From Echiichthys vipera (lineage: Eukaryota; Chordata; Actinopteri; Perciformes; Trachinidae): 64,000 nt of DNA. The translations under genes were made by a program, and so were the position numbers. The stretch lies in NCBI GenBank assembly GCA_963691815.1, contig OY829662.1, positions 17,999,276 through 18,063,275 on the forward strand, in the 5' to 3' direction. Below the pieces are notes generated by a model. That model was not told where the DNA came from. It made no database searches and saw only the letters and a list, made by a program, of their open reading frames with translations. Positions 25,089-38,000 of the stretch are shown here, piece by piece (position 1 is the stretch's first letter; each line of letters starts with the position of its first letter).

Positions 25089-26730
25089 CAACCTCAGGGT
25101 CTTGTTGTGTAACTGTATGATAATGATGACTAAATTATTGTACCTTTAAAGACGTTTCCATTGAATAATACTCCCTGCCTGAATGGATGAAATGCTGAAA
25201 CCCTCTTACCATAACTGAAAGAATATTTTATAAAGGATTGTGCTCATTTTTAATATCATAATGCATTATTTGCTAAATAATTGTTGTATGGTCAATCCAT
25301 TAATATCCACCAAGACATGCACCATGCACTTTCTCTTTAGCATTCAAGTGGGGATGATTTAGATGTTCATAAAAATAAGTTCTCAGGTACACTTAAAAGC
25401 ACTGGCACAAAGGAGATTTACTGTATTTGCACTGCTGTCATCACGTGATTATCTCAATTGAATATGGCCAGGCTTAGACGCGAGTTATGATGCAGCACCA
25501 CTCAGTGGTAACAAGTGGTCACAACAAAAGGTGGTCATTACTTCACATAAGGCACAGATGAACAAACCTGAACCACTTTTTGAAACAAATCACAGCTGTG
25601 CAGAACTATACAGGATTTCAACTTTCAACAACTCCTTCAACAGCTATTATGTATGAATATCAGGCAAGAACATCCCCTGTATCACAATGTTAAACATGAT
25701 TATAAAGACTGTCGGAAAGTCTGACATTCTGACATCTACATTATCACTTTATTATCTGCATTATGCCGCATGCTTAATTGGTTCATCTTGCCAGTGTGAT
25801 TATTTTTCAGACTCAAAACATGATTAAAAATGTTTGTGTAATTGTAACTGTTACTTTTTTGGAAATGTTTGTTTAATTCTGTAAAAGATTTAGAGTTATT
25901 CCTTCAGTCTGATCTTTTTCTCTGGTTTATATCACAGAATCATATATATTATATCATTGGATTACAATTACTGATGCATTAATGTATAGGCTACATCACT
26001 TCGATGTCGCAGCTGGAAACGATGGAGCTATTTGAATATAAAACCTAATTGTGTAATAATGAATGGTTTTATTTATATTTTGTATTAATAACGCATTATA
26101 TTGTATTAATAATCTAAGCATGTAAACCAATCAGTAATACTTTAACATCACAATTTTTGAACATGGCTCGGTTCCCTTTGTTTTTACCAAAGAGTCATTT
26201 AAAAGAACCATTTCGGTTCCAACCATCACATAACTTTGGGGGAGGATTCCCCCGCAGATAGTATACCCCACACACATAATAATATAACAGTAAAAATGCC
26301 TCAAAATTAAATAAATATAAATAAAATAGCATTCACAGCATATAGATAATGACTTGGTAAAATTAGTAAATTTGAAATTAAGTGACTAAAAAAAAGGTCC
26401 TATATGCCTTGCCTGTAAACTTTTTTTAAATTTGAAGTTTTTTTCATTTTTCAATTGCAAAAAAAGGCATACATTACATTCAAGATAATACAAGTTATAT
26501 ACAATATAAACAACTACGCAAGTGACATCGATAACAGATGGTGTAAATACATTTTTTTTTTAAACTAGACAAAGCTTAATGATAATAAATAAAATGAAAT
26601 ACTAGAATTAAAATCAGTCAAAATACAACAGGTCAGTCAAAAAAACATGGTACATATATATTCCTTCAGATGTAGGGCTTTTGCAATTTTACAACATTTT
26701 ACATATACTTTTGTATAGGCCCCGCCTGTG
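25089..26730 (+). other. kcnh4 3' UTR and downstream intergenic DNA
   Basis: AT-rich DNA after the kcnh4 stop with no coding exon seen. Candidate poly(A) signals (AATAAA) lie at 26310-26315 and just after, but an earlier variant signal may be used, so the transcript end is not placed. No other gene is recognised before rab5c. Confidence 0.4.
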
Positions 26731-27622
26731 TGTATGGAGGACTAAACATGACTTAAAGGTTGAATATGGAGAATGAGCAGAACACCACCAACTAGTGTCT
26801 CAAGATCATAGCAGGGTTGCCAGGTTCATTGGCCCCGGCCCAGCAGTCTACAGGAGACCAGAGTCTGTTTGAGCCTGTTTGAACCAAATCCCCTCCGGTA
26901 AATCACACCATAAGAAGAAGTATTAGAGGAGTTTGACTGACAGTTACCGTTAGACGTTACAGCTAAGTAAACATGAAAGTTAGTTTCGGCGTGCGTTTTG
27001 ATACCGTTGAACTCATTTATCTCAGTCCATCGAAGTGAATGCTTGGCCCTTAATGACTCTGGTTTTTGCCCGTCCCCGGTCACTTAGCTGCTGGGTCAAA
27101 TAACGCGGCTGCAGGATTGGCAAACTCCATTTCACCCAGTGCCAGCTTACAGTAGCCACACCGAACAACAGCCAACCCTGGCCACCCGCAATGGCGGCCG
27201 CTATTGGCTGATACAATGTAAACAGAACGCGACAGGATATCATTGTCCAACCGGTCAAAAGAAAATTAACATATTAATTCAGACTAAATATATTTTTTTT
27301 AATGGAAAAGCAATACTTTGATTCTGCACTCCTCTAAACGCCCCCCATGGGCGTGTTTTAAAAAAAAATTAATATATAGCTTTTAATACAGATTATACAT
27401 ATTCAACCTTTAAGTCTTAATAAATAAATGAATAAATACAGGAATAAATAAATAAACAAAAGAATAAATAAAAAATATTTTAATTTATTACTACATTCTT
27501 GTTCACCTACAAGAATCCCATTTATTCATGCATTTATATATTAATTTATTTATTTATACATGTATTAATGCTTGTATTTATTTATTTATTGCGACTTAAG
27601 TCACGTTTTGTCCTCCATACAT
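26731..27622. mobile_element. Older palindromic element (outer), split by a TTAA element
   Basis: The outer inverted ends match over about 26 bases: TGTATGGAGGACTAAACATG-ACTTAA on the left (from 26731) and, inverted, TGTATGGAGGACAAAACGTG-ACTTAA on the right (ending 27622). Inside each arm follows an AATAAATAAAT-rich stretch. The left arm is interrupted by the element at 26757-27409. A degraded relative may lie at 42540-42705. The element has no coding capacity and lies between kcnh4 and rab5c. Confidence 0.7.
26757..27409. mobile_element. 653-bp TTAA element nested in the outer element
   Basis: It begins AGGTTGAATATG and ends CATATTCAACCT, a perfect 12-bp inverted end, and is bounded by TTAA at 26753-26756 and 27410-27413. 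Removing it together with one TTAA restores GACTTAAGTC. This is exactly the sequence kept in the right arm of the outer element (revealed by reverse-complementing 27590-27622). There is no transposase frame, so it is non-autonomous. TTAA specificity suggests a piggyBac-type enzyme, by inference. Confidence 0.8.
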
Positions 27623-27828
27623 GTAAGCGGCGTCTTGTGTAGACTGCTGTTGTCATTGGTCAACACAGCCGCTGACAAAAAAGTAGGACGTTCCCGGAAA
27701 AAAATCATTAACCGGAAGGGAAGGCCAGAGCCTCAGAAGAAGAAGAAGAAGAAAATAAGAAAAAGAAGAAGAAGAAGACAGCCGCTGCCGATGAGACCAG
27801 CGAAAGAAAAAGAAGAAGAAGAAGTGCT
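27600..27828 (+). promoter_or_regulatory. rab5c: Likely rab5c promoter and non-coding exon 1
   Basis: A CpG-containing stretch includes an inverted CCAAT box (ATTGGTC, about 27655-27661). A purine-rich GAA-repeat region (about 27734-27826) then ends at a consensus donor GCT|gtaagt (27828|27829). The matching acceptor is probably 34926|34927 (ttttccag), which opens the exon that carries the rab5c start codon at 35087. GAA repeats are classic exonic splicing enhancers. The exon contains an upstream ATG at 27791. The exon is inferred from signals only, and its 5' end is unknown. Confidence 0.5.
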
Positions 27829-28959
27829 GTAAGTCAAACTACTTGAAATCGAAGAATATGGGGTAAAAAAAACAAACACTTTACGCGTTTGGGACTTGTT
27901 TCTCGACGAGCTGTTTACCGTGTTTAACGCACCTTCTGTCACATTTTTGGTCAACCGATCAGCCGAGACCGGGTTCAGTCGAATTGTCCATCAGACAGGA
28001 TCAAGAGAGGCTAACGTTACGAGTTTATAGACCACATAACAGTTTCCAAAATAGCAACGATAAGAAGCATATGACAAATGTTTTTGCCAGCTGCAGACAC
28101 AATAACAAGTATGAGTCCGCGCAGGTGTGTCAAATGTCAAACAGCTGACGATATGGGGGACAGAAAAAAAGGAAAGTTGTCTGAATGACGTTTTTGGCTG
28201 TAACGTTAGCCGCTAACCCACCTAGCCCAACGGCACTAATATGTAATTCCCAGAGTTAGACATTGAGTTTTTTTGTCGACAGTTCACGCCAGAAATCTAG
28301 TGCTAATGCTAAGAAAATGATAAAGACGACATTTGACGTTAGCTGCTTGACGTTAGTTAGTAAGTTGGCAAACTGTTACTGACGTTGCCAAACGGTGTTG
28401 TGCTATCTGACGCTAAGAGATTGATAGCGGTCGCTTTATTTTGACGTCTCATGGCAAACGGTTTTGACTTTTAATAGCATCACACTCCTATCTCTAACAC
28501 TTTATAAATCCATAATACAGTTTTTCCTTGCTGGAATTGAATTATTACTAGTCAGAATGATAATTTTATATATCCAAATCGACATTCCTTCTATCTACAA
28601 TTGTCATTTCAGTTAGCACTAGTACAAATTACGTCACTTTTGCTATTCATGCGTATTGGGCTTTCAATTCTAGCTGTCCACAATTACATTTTAGATATTT
28701 ACAATAAACATTCTGGATCTCTGTAGTAATGTAATTCTTCCTGGGGAAAACTCCCATTTCAGATATGTTCTTTCTCACTAGGAAGAGTTGAATGACGGAT
28801 ATCTGCAATACATATCCAGTCTAGCTATTAAATGTTTAAATCACTTGTCATAGATGTCACCTATATCTTGCCCTCACAGTCCATCATAGCTACGTACCTT
28901 TTTTAACGCATGCAGATAGTGTAAAAACAGCGAACCTGTCTACTACGATAAAAGTCAGC

Positions 28960-29232
28960 TTAATAATAACTTTATTTATCCTGCAAGGGGAAATTCATTT
29001 TTTTCACTCTTTTATTCATGTTACACACACATGCACAGGACCTACATACATGAAATGAATGTGAGGGGGCAGCCCAGGGACAGGCACGCCAAGCAGTTGG
29101 GGGTTCGGTGCCTTACTCAAGGAGATGAACTGTCATCTCTCCAGCAACGAGTACACGCTCCATGCAGGGACTCAAACCATTGAACCTATGGTTCCAAGCC
29201 CCCAATGGACTGAGCTACTAACCCCCCTCTCT
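28960..29232 (-). mobile_element. tRNA-derived SINE with AATTTCCCC-type tail
   Basis: On the minus strand the head reads GTTAGTAGCTCAGTCCATTG (A-box-like) and GGTTTGAGTCC (B-box-like). The 3' end reads AATTTCCCCTTGCAGGATAA with ATAAAGTTATTATTAAG. The tail resembles that of the tRNA-Glu SINE at 48236-48352 and the fragment at 44490-44540. It lies in the long first intron of rab5c. Confidence 0.65.
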
Positions 29233-29239
29233 TCTAGAG

Positions 29240-32200
29240 CTAAAGTTAGTCACAGCCAGACAGAAGTAAACATCTTTTACTTAGTAACTTGTACTTGTAA
29301 TTGTAACTATACATGATAACATTGGTAGCATGCACTAGAGCTCGTCAAGTAGCTAATAATTGTTGTTAGCCTCAACTCACATACGCACCTTTTTAGGTTG
29401 TTTGACACCTTATTTGTCTCTTTTGAAATGTTCCTATGTTTGTAATATCAGATGCATTTTTATACTACATCAATTTACAAGGTTGACGTGAAGCTTTAGG
29501 GACTCATCTGAGGTAGTTAATAGGGGTCACAGTTCCTTACGCTCAGGCCAGTAAATGCCAGCAAGCTTGTACTTTCGCACATGAAGTGTCATAAAGATGT
29601 CATTACTGCTGACAGCCTTTGTGGTGTTTTCCTGCCAGTTCACATTGTTGAGGTTATTGTGTCTGCATGTGCCCTTTCATTTAACATCAAATACATTAAC
29701 ACACGCATGACGGTGTCTTCGTAGCTCCTGTTTATGTCTGAATTAAGCGAACAGGGACTGGACCTTTTTGAGACAGAGATGGGATTTACAGTTACTTGCT
29801 TGAGCTCATCTTATGTTTATGGCGTATGGACCTTGTCCTTCTAAAGTGATGAAGTATCTTGACACACCGGCCCTGAAAGAAGAACTTTGAATCTGTCCCC
29901 AAACATAAACAATACATGATATTTGGGTTTGGGTTCATTAAGGACACTTATCCCTTCTTTTACTCTAGTTATATTTCAACACTGTCTAAAGTTGTTGGTC
30001 AATACTATTGAACTGACAAGTAGAGCCTGCTTAATGTGTTTTGTTCCTTAAAGTGTATTATGGTCAAATGGATTTATTAGCCAATATCGGGCCACCACAG
30101 ACATATCTGTATCTAGGCTATTGGCGTAAATGTTTTCAAATATGTGTCAATATGAACTCTTTTTATACAGAACATATAATTCAGAAAGTGACACATGGGG
30201 CGATTTTGATATAGTGACATGTAGCTATTTTTTAATGTAAATGATAAGCAATTGCCTTATAATGAGCATACAGTTCTATTTAGCTATTTATTTAATATTT
30301 CTTTATTATTTTATTTAAATGGTCAGCAATTGACCAGCGATACTTAGCAAAATGATAATTCAACCATTTATTTTATTTATTTAACACTTTCTATGTTCAG
30401 TTAGAACCGGTTGACGTATAAAAGTAAAAGATAATCAGTCAAGTTTCCCCTCTAAAATTGTGTCGGGGCCAGCGTTGGTGAGCTGCCATCAACTAGGCCT
30501 AAACCAGAAAGGATGCCTCTTTATGCCATGATTAGAAAAACTGTGCAAGACTCAGCCTATGTAACACTTCTCTAATATGGTAAGCAGTTGCGTAACTTGG
30601 TGCCTTATTTATTTTTCAGTTAATAAATACTATTTTTCAGTTAGTAATTATTTTCAAACTTATTGATTAGTTTTGAATTTTTGACTGTGATTTCACAGGC
30701 GGGTGCATCTTTGACTGGGCCTATGGATAACTTTAGCTATATTTCTCTGTTTGGGTACAGAGCGTTTCACACATAAGTCACGAGAAAAGGAAGTGCCTGT
30801 TATTTCCTATTCGCACTGCTAACTACTAGTGATGAGTAATATGTTTGCCTTTCCTGTTATGTCCCAACTTTCCCATTCACTGTTTCTGCCCAAAGCCATT
30901 CTTTATTAGAAACCTGAACTGTTGAATGGCTTACCTTGGACCAGGAGCTTTTCCTGTTTCATTAGAAATCTCAAGGATTGGTCTGTTTTTTTGTGTGTCT
31001 TGGGGCAAAATGTTACATATGAAAGCATTTTCCAATAATGCGATGGTCTTGGATAGCCTACATGGCGTCCCTGTACCTGGAAATTTGCTATTAGTCATTT
31101 GGCATAATAGACATTGACAGAAGAAGGATGATTGTGCAGCCCCTCATATCAGACACCACCAGTTCTTCCAGGACCCCACCCTAAAATAATTTGAACAACA
31201 CAAGTCCCTGCTTGTGTTCTTGAAACTGGTATAGTGATACCGGCAGCAACGGTTGTTTGACTTCTACTTGAATGGAATGTGTGACTGGGTTCAGCTTTTC
31301 TTTCATTACATCTTGGCACACTGTTAAGTATACTCCAAAGTATATGTTTATTCTCTGTAATCAATATCTAAGTTCCTTACAAAGAACTTATCCTGTAATA
31401 TAGTTTAAATTGCATGGCCTACAATGGAAAAAATATCCAATTATTAAAAAAAAAAAAAAAGAGGCCTCTAAATTTATGCTGTTGGTTTGAAACTGCATAT
31501 GAACATCCATGTCGATGCTGAGGATGAAGAGAAGAATCCAAACTTTGTCTAGCCTCAGTATTTAAACCAGACCAGTTTCAGACTATACAACAAACAACAA
31601 ACTTCTTTTTTTAATGGCGGGGAGTCATAAAATCATTCAAGGAAAGTGTTGACTAGAACTCTGAACTAATAGTTATGTTGAAGTGTAGCAGTGCAATGCA
31701 TGTTTGAGAATTAACTTTCATTCATTACTGAAAAGTATTACGTCACTTTATTACTGTTTTAATGAGTCATTTTTGTCGCAGTTGTTTTGGTACAGATTTT
31801 GAATTTGAGTAACACTACCATAAATTATGTTGTGTGTCTATACAAGTGTTTAATTTGTGCACCCATTCTCATATTAAGGTGTTCAATGCTTTGTAATTCC
31901 TGCCAGGCGCTTGGCTCTCACGCTGGCAGCAGAGCATACAGGAGGCCACGATGAATATTTCACAGGCTCTCCCTCTTGTTTGCTGTTTCCTCCTCCCTCT
32001 TGCGCTGACCCATGTGCCACTGTCTCTCTCTGTGACCCACTTCCCTGTGGAGGTCTTCAGAGCCCATTAGGAATGCCATCAAAGCATCTGGCGCATGCTG
32101 CTTGAGATGTGTGCAGGTCTGTCTCGGTGCAACAAAGAGCCTCTGATTGCAAGCGAGACAGCCACTTCTACTATTGATGTTACTGTTCAGTTAGACTGTG

Positions 32201-33355
32201 TGTATAGAATTAGATATAATAGTTGTTTATCTTCCTATTTTTAGTTTCTATTGGTGGCAAAAACAAATCTTCAGTCCGGGACACTCTGCATCGCTTCATA
32301 TAAGCTACTCTTTCTGTGGACAGGTGAAAGCTCATCTCTGCTGCTTGCAATCAAATTACTACAGGCCGACTGTTTGACCCAGCGAACAGAATGCCTTTAT
32401 TCCTTCTGCAAACTGCTGCTGCCGTGTAGGATACCCCCTGCTCTTTCAGACCATGTGATAGTGTGAGTTTATGTGTGTGCGTGTGTGTGCTCATTAAAGA
32501 GTCCAGTGAGACCTTAAGTGCTCAGCTGATTTCTGCTGTAGTTGGATACAGTAGTACTACTACCATGCAGCCTTTTTATAATCTATATCAAAAGTAAACA
32601 GGTTTGGTAACATGCTGAAATTCATCATAGCATGTGTAGAGACAACTTATTTTTAAGTTAAAGGCGAAAACACTAAAAAAAAGTATGCTTTTATATGCCA
32701 TGATGCTCTGTGACAGTTATTTCCCAAATTAAACTAATGCTGCAAAACACAATGATAGAAGCAGCAGAAATAAGTTCATATATATTTAACCTATGTGCAT
32801 GGTTGGTACTCTGTCAAATGAAGCATGCCAGTTCTGAATATTTTATGGACAAAGCCATGATCTCCTGTCACATGCTGAAGCTTAACTCCGGCTCAGCAAC
32901 AAGCACAGAAAAAAACAAAACCAAAACCAAACTCTAAAGACTATCGGTAGTGACATCTTTACTTCATGTTTGAAGTTTCCCCTCTCACTCAGGAATGGTT
33001 TAACATTCTTCTTCTCTTCAGTATGCATTGTTTTTCTGCATTAAGTTGTCCCAGTGACAAAGCTGAGGCTATCCTGAGTTTTAATGTGCTCAGCAGTAAA
33101 ATGTCTTCTGCAATCTTCACTTCCTGCTTTGAGCTGAGTTGTATTTCCTGTCTTTTGACCAAGCAGAAGCTGGTTGACCTCATGTGTATAAACCAACTGA
33201 AAAAAGATTAGGCAACGTTTCATACATGCAAAGCAGGCCAAAGTCAAGGGAATAAATGGATGACTCATTTTAACTGTCTTTGTATGCTGTTGTCACGTAA
33301 AGTTGTGTGACTTATTTTGGCAAAATTAGGCTGGATTTAAGAATTTGATGAACAA
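29240..33355. other. rab5c intron 1, middle part
   Basis: AT-rich intronic DNA with no coding exon found on either strand. A 15-bp A run lies near 31446-31460. No clear repeat family was recognised between 29240 and 33355. Confidence 0.4.
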
Positions 33356-33361
33356 CTTTAA

Positions 33362-33784
33362 AGGTCCTATATTATGCTCCTGGCTCAGGTTTATATTTGT
33401 ATGTTGGGCTTATACTAGAAGATGTTTAAATGGTTTAATGTTCAAAAATCACTTTCTTTTTCCTATACTGTCGTTCTAAATATCCCTCTGAACGCTCCAT
33501 TTTAGGGCCTGTCTCCTTAAGACCCTTACCCGAAAAAGCCCAGTCTGGTCTGATTGGTCTATGTTAGCGGGCCTTCTGCGCTCTCTGCATCTCTGCACTG
33601 CCATTGGAGTCACTGTAGTGGTACTTTCTAACTATACATAGTGTAGTTGTGACTTCACAATTGTACAAAAGTCCTGATGGCTCCATTAAAGGCACAGTTT
33701 CTGTTTTTGGGCTGTGTGGATTAAGCATTATGACCTCGACCTGCTTTTATATAAAAACCTAAAACTTTTTACAATACAGGACCT
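33362..33784 (+). mobile_element. AGGTCC-family TTAA element, complete copy
   Basis: A 423-bp element with ends AGGTCCTATATT and, inverted, AGGTCCTGTATTGT, bounded by TTAA at 33358-33361 and 33785-33788. It has no open frame. The best-preserved full-length copy of a family present at least eight times in this window (13676, 16292, 20636, 34628, 39415, 52806 and 61911 are the others). It lies in rab5c intron 1. Confidence 0.85.
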
Positions 33785-34627
33785 TTAAAGCAACCATGGT
33801 GTTGCAGGTTCCTGTTAGTATCGATTGTAAGCTGCCTGAAATCCACAACAAGACTGAGTCAAAATATATTGAACATTTTATTAATGCCCCTTGGTCCTTG
33901 TTGAAAAAATGTGGTCAACAGAAGTTGAAAAAAACAACAGCTATTTTTTGATTTGCTGATTATTATTAATGCTTCGTTATTTGGTTTTAGTGTTGCGACA
34001 TGTAAACAGCCACAAAGATCTTAACACGTTTTAGCCCTGACATCAAGCTGTGGCCAAATTTGTTAAGAGATGTCTTTATGCTTTTCGGGGGGTGTTTGGA
34101 CAAGACTTTATACTAATTTATTTTTGTTTTATATTTGTTTAACGTAAACCTGTTTCTGTACATTTGCACCATCAATTCTCCTGATCCAGCTTTTTATTTG
34201 CTTTATAGTTGTATGTATGTTCGTGCTGTATATATATTTATTTACTTAAAAATATGCGTATACATTCTGTGTATTCTTTGTAGGTAGTTATGCTGAAGTA
34301 AAGCAAAAGTAAGAAATCCATTCTATTGTGTATAGTGCACCATGGACATGTGGGAGCATGAGAGAGGACACAGTTAGAAGTGTCCTCCTCCAACACTTGT
34401 TTATACTAAACATGGTTAAATAATATACTCTTTATCTGAAAGCCCAGCCCCCGTGTGATGCATGTTTCTGTGTAAACAACTTAAACTATAAAATGTCTGA
34501 TGGTAATCTTGGCTAAAAACAAAGACTTAAATGCAGAGTTATTTTAGTTTCACTATATTTTACTTGATTCAGTCTTTTATTGGCAGCTGCCAGCAGGAAC
34601 AAGGAATTAATCTTGTTCAGTGTTTCT

Positions 34628-34818
34628 GGGTCTTCTGCATCTGCGCTGTCGGCGTCTCTCCATCGTCATTGCAGCCGGGGAATTACTGTAATGGCACTGT
34701 AGCGGTTGTAACATGATGAACATTTTGATACTTTCACAGTATTTGTAGAGCGCCGTGATCTGCTTTATAATAAAAAAAGACATGGAAATCTTACTTTTTA
34801 CAATATCGAACCTTTAAT
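34628..34818 (+). mobile_element. AGGTCC-family element, 3' half
   Basis: It carries the family phrases GCCGGGGAATTACTGTAATG, TTGATACTTTCACAGTATTT and TAAAAAAAGACATGGAAATC, ending ACAATATCGAACCTTTAA. It ends about 110 bases before the rab5c coding-exon acceptor. Confidence 0.75.
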
Positions 34819-35086
34819 CAACCGTGATACTCAGCAGATAACATGGTTATTTGAATGGAAACTCTGTTTTCTGTTTAAAAATATAAGACTTATATACTAA
34901 CATACTGAATATGTTGTGTTTTCCAGCTCCCACTGGTGAGGTTTCCTCTTCCTCTGGCTCATCTACCCACCTGAACTAGCTCAGCCTCACCAGCCCCCCC
35001 GCACCAAGCCCAGGCCTAAAGCCAACCAGACTTCCTCCCTCTTCTCCCGGCTTGGTCTTTCTTCTCCAGATTTTCAACATTGCACT

Positions 35087-38000
35087 ATGGCAGGGCGAGG
35101 CGGACCAGCACGGACCAATGGCACTGCAGCAAGCAACAAGATCTGCCAGTTTAAGCTAGTGTTGTTGGGGGAATCAGCGGTGGGAAAGTCCAGCTTGGTG
35201 CTGCGCTTTGTAAAAGGCCAGTTCCACGAGTACCAGGAGAGCACCATCGGAGGTGAGGGTTTTGTTTGATTCCCAGAATTGTATCTGCTCTCTGTCATGC
35301 TTTAATGTCCTCATAACTGCAAATTATAGCTAAGAGGGATTAAACAAAATACTCAATATTAATACTAATACTGAAATTATTTAAAGTTTTTATCAAAGAA
35401 TTTGCATGGATTTGCATGTTAAACCTAAACAATAACATAATTATTAGCAACATGAATTATAATGAATGCATCATGTTGCTGTACACAATCTCTATTTTCT
35501 TGTCATTTTGTACACTCTCATAACATTTTCAACACATCAGTGGACATAACATAACTGCTGCAGCAGAAAAAAACATGTCCCTGCCAGTGCAGAGGAACTT
35601 CTTGCCTGCTTGCCGGTCTTAATCATTTCTGTTGTCAGAGTCTGTGCAGGAGAATGAGTGGCAGAACCAGTTCTTTGCAAGTGATTACCTCACTCTCCTC
35701 CCATGAGCCTCCAAGCTCCTCACACATGGCAGACACATCTATTGATTTTGTAGAAACAAATTACATTTCTAAATATTTTTGGACGACAAAGAGCTGAAAA
35801 TGGACAGATTGCACTCTGCAAATACCAGTTCTGAGGCAGCAGAGGAGTGAGGTTATTTGAAACAGGAAGGAATTGAGACAACAATGAGGATTTCCTGGAC
35901 CTCATGTAGATCAGTGAAGCTGCTGAAGGAGTGCTGTTACGCCTGAAAGCAAGAATATTATAATTTTGCAAAGTGTTGGGGTTAAATTTGTTCTTTTTGT
36001 GTAGTGGTGACTACAGCTCGAGGGCTACAGAAGTAAACATCTAACCTGGATGTTAAGTGCAAATCCTCAGTACAGATGAAAAAACACAAATGGCAGGTTT
36101 CCACTCTGCTGACTCCTGAGACTGGGCTTGTTGTTCATTATTTTATTAACTTTACTTAAGCCTGTAAATGTTCTCAACTTTGCAACTTTCCCACTGGCCT
36201 CCACTCAGCCTCAGCACTCTGAATCCTTCAGCTTCTTGCTGCAAATGACAACGTGCTCTATTATTCTATGTGCTGAGTTTAACAGAGGTTTGACCATGAA
36301 CATAAACTCATACTCTTGCATAAAAACCTGAGGTCAGGTAATCTGGGCAGTCTTATTTTAAGGTTAACTTGCTTATAATTAGCATCCCTGGTAGATAGAG
36401 CTGCAACTGTTATTTTCATTATCTATTAATCTGCTGATTACAGAGCCCAAGATGACCTCTTCAAGTTGCTTGCCTTGTGTTAGTAATTGTTTTTTTTCCA
36501 CTGCCTAGTATTTTTTTATGTATCATCTCGGTCGGGGTAGGCTGAGCCAATACTAAAAGGTCGCGTTAAAACACTTCAGACCTCTGATTGGTCAGAGAGA
36601 TCCGCTACTAGCACGACACGGGGCCTCCTGCAGAAACCTTCCATTTTAAAATGGCCAAGCTACTGTCAATTACAACCCCAAAGATTTTTTTATTCACTTG
36701 ACCTGAATTTAAAAAGAAGACAGCTTGCAAAACCTCCCCATGAAAGGATGACGCGAGTGTGAAGATAATGTCAAAGTAGTTTCACTCTGCATCTGTATGG
36801 CAATCAGCTATCACATCACATCCACACTAATGTAGTACTATCCACAGGGGAAACCAAAAAAAAGTGAATTGAGCACAGCTGGAACAAGTTAATGATTGCC
36901 ATTTTTCAATTGAAAAGTGATAAATTATCAATTTATTGTCATTATTATTTGACTACTCACTTCACTAGTAGTCTTAAGCTGGAATACTGTGAGATCTGGA
37001 GTAAATCTACTAAGAATACATTAACTATCAAAAGAAATTATTTTTGTTTCACTGATTCTGGAAGTGTGTCTGTCTCTGTCCATCTGTCCGTCTTTTCTCT
37101 CTTTCTCTCTCCTTTTCTTCCTCCCCGACCGGTCAAGACAGATGGCCGTCCTTCATAGAGCTGGGTCTGTCTGACGTTCCTGTCTGTTATAGGGAAGGTT
37201 TTCGTTGCCTACGGAGGAATTGTTGGGTCTATGTAAATCATAAATAAGTCATAGAGTATGGTCTATACCTACTCTGTAAAGTGTCCTGAGATAACTTTTG
37301 TTATGATTTTACACTATAAATAAAATTGAATTGAATTGAGTTGAATTGCTTTGTAGTGTTATGCTGAAGCAACATTTCTCCATGATTCCTACATCTTCTG
37401 AGTAATGTGGCTGTAGGATGTGGGGACCGGATGCTCAGTGCTTACGCTCATCAAAGACTCACGAGTCAGCATGTTTTCTATTCTACTGAACCTTGTAGTC
37501 AGCTGCATTCCTGGTCAAAGATTACAAAGCTTTAAAGTCTGTGCAAGTGAGCGCTCCGTTTCTTCTGTCATGTGACAGTCTGCTGAGTAAGCGAGTCATA
37601 TGCAGTTGTGCCTACAGTGCTAGTTATGTGCTACAGTATGTTTTTACTGTACACATGATATTTTTTCTCTTTTGTATTTACAAAACGATACAGCGCCATT
37701 TCCATGGCGCTGTATCGTTTTCTCTTCCGGCATGTTTTCTTAATAGTGCTGTAACGTTTGTCCGTGTTTCATCATCAAATCATATCAAATCAAACTTTAT
37801 TAATAGAGCACATTTTAAACGACCAACGCTCAACCAAAGTAGACGGATGTCATGCTCAGCCTGAATTCAAAGCCATGGAGAACAGGTGGGTCTTCAGTAA
37901 GGACTTAAAAACCTCTAGGCTGTGGGCTGATCTAATGTGCCAGGGCAGGCTATTCCAGAGCCCAGGGGCAGCTGCCGCCAAGGCTCGGTCCCCTCTGGTT

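Noticed and set aside
27572..27832. Lys/Glu-rich 86-codon open frame near the rab5c promoter
   Set aside because: Most of it is a GAA repeat read as KKK/EEE; the region fits a non-coding first exon with a splice donor at its end.
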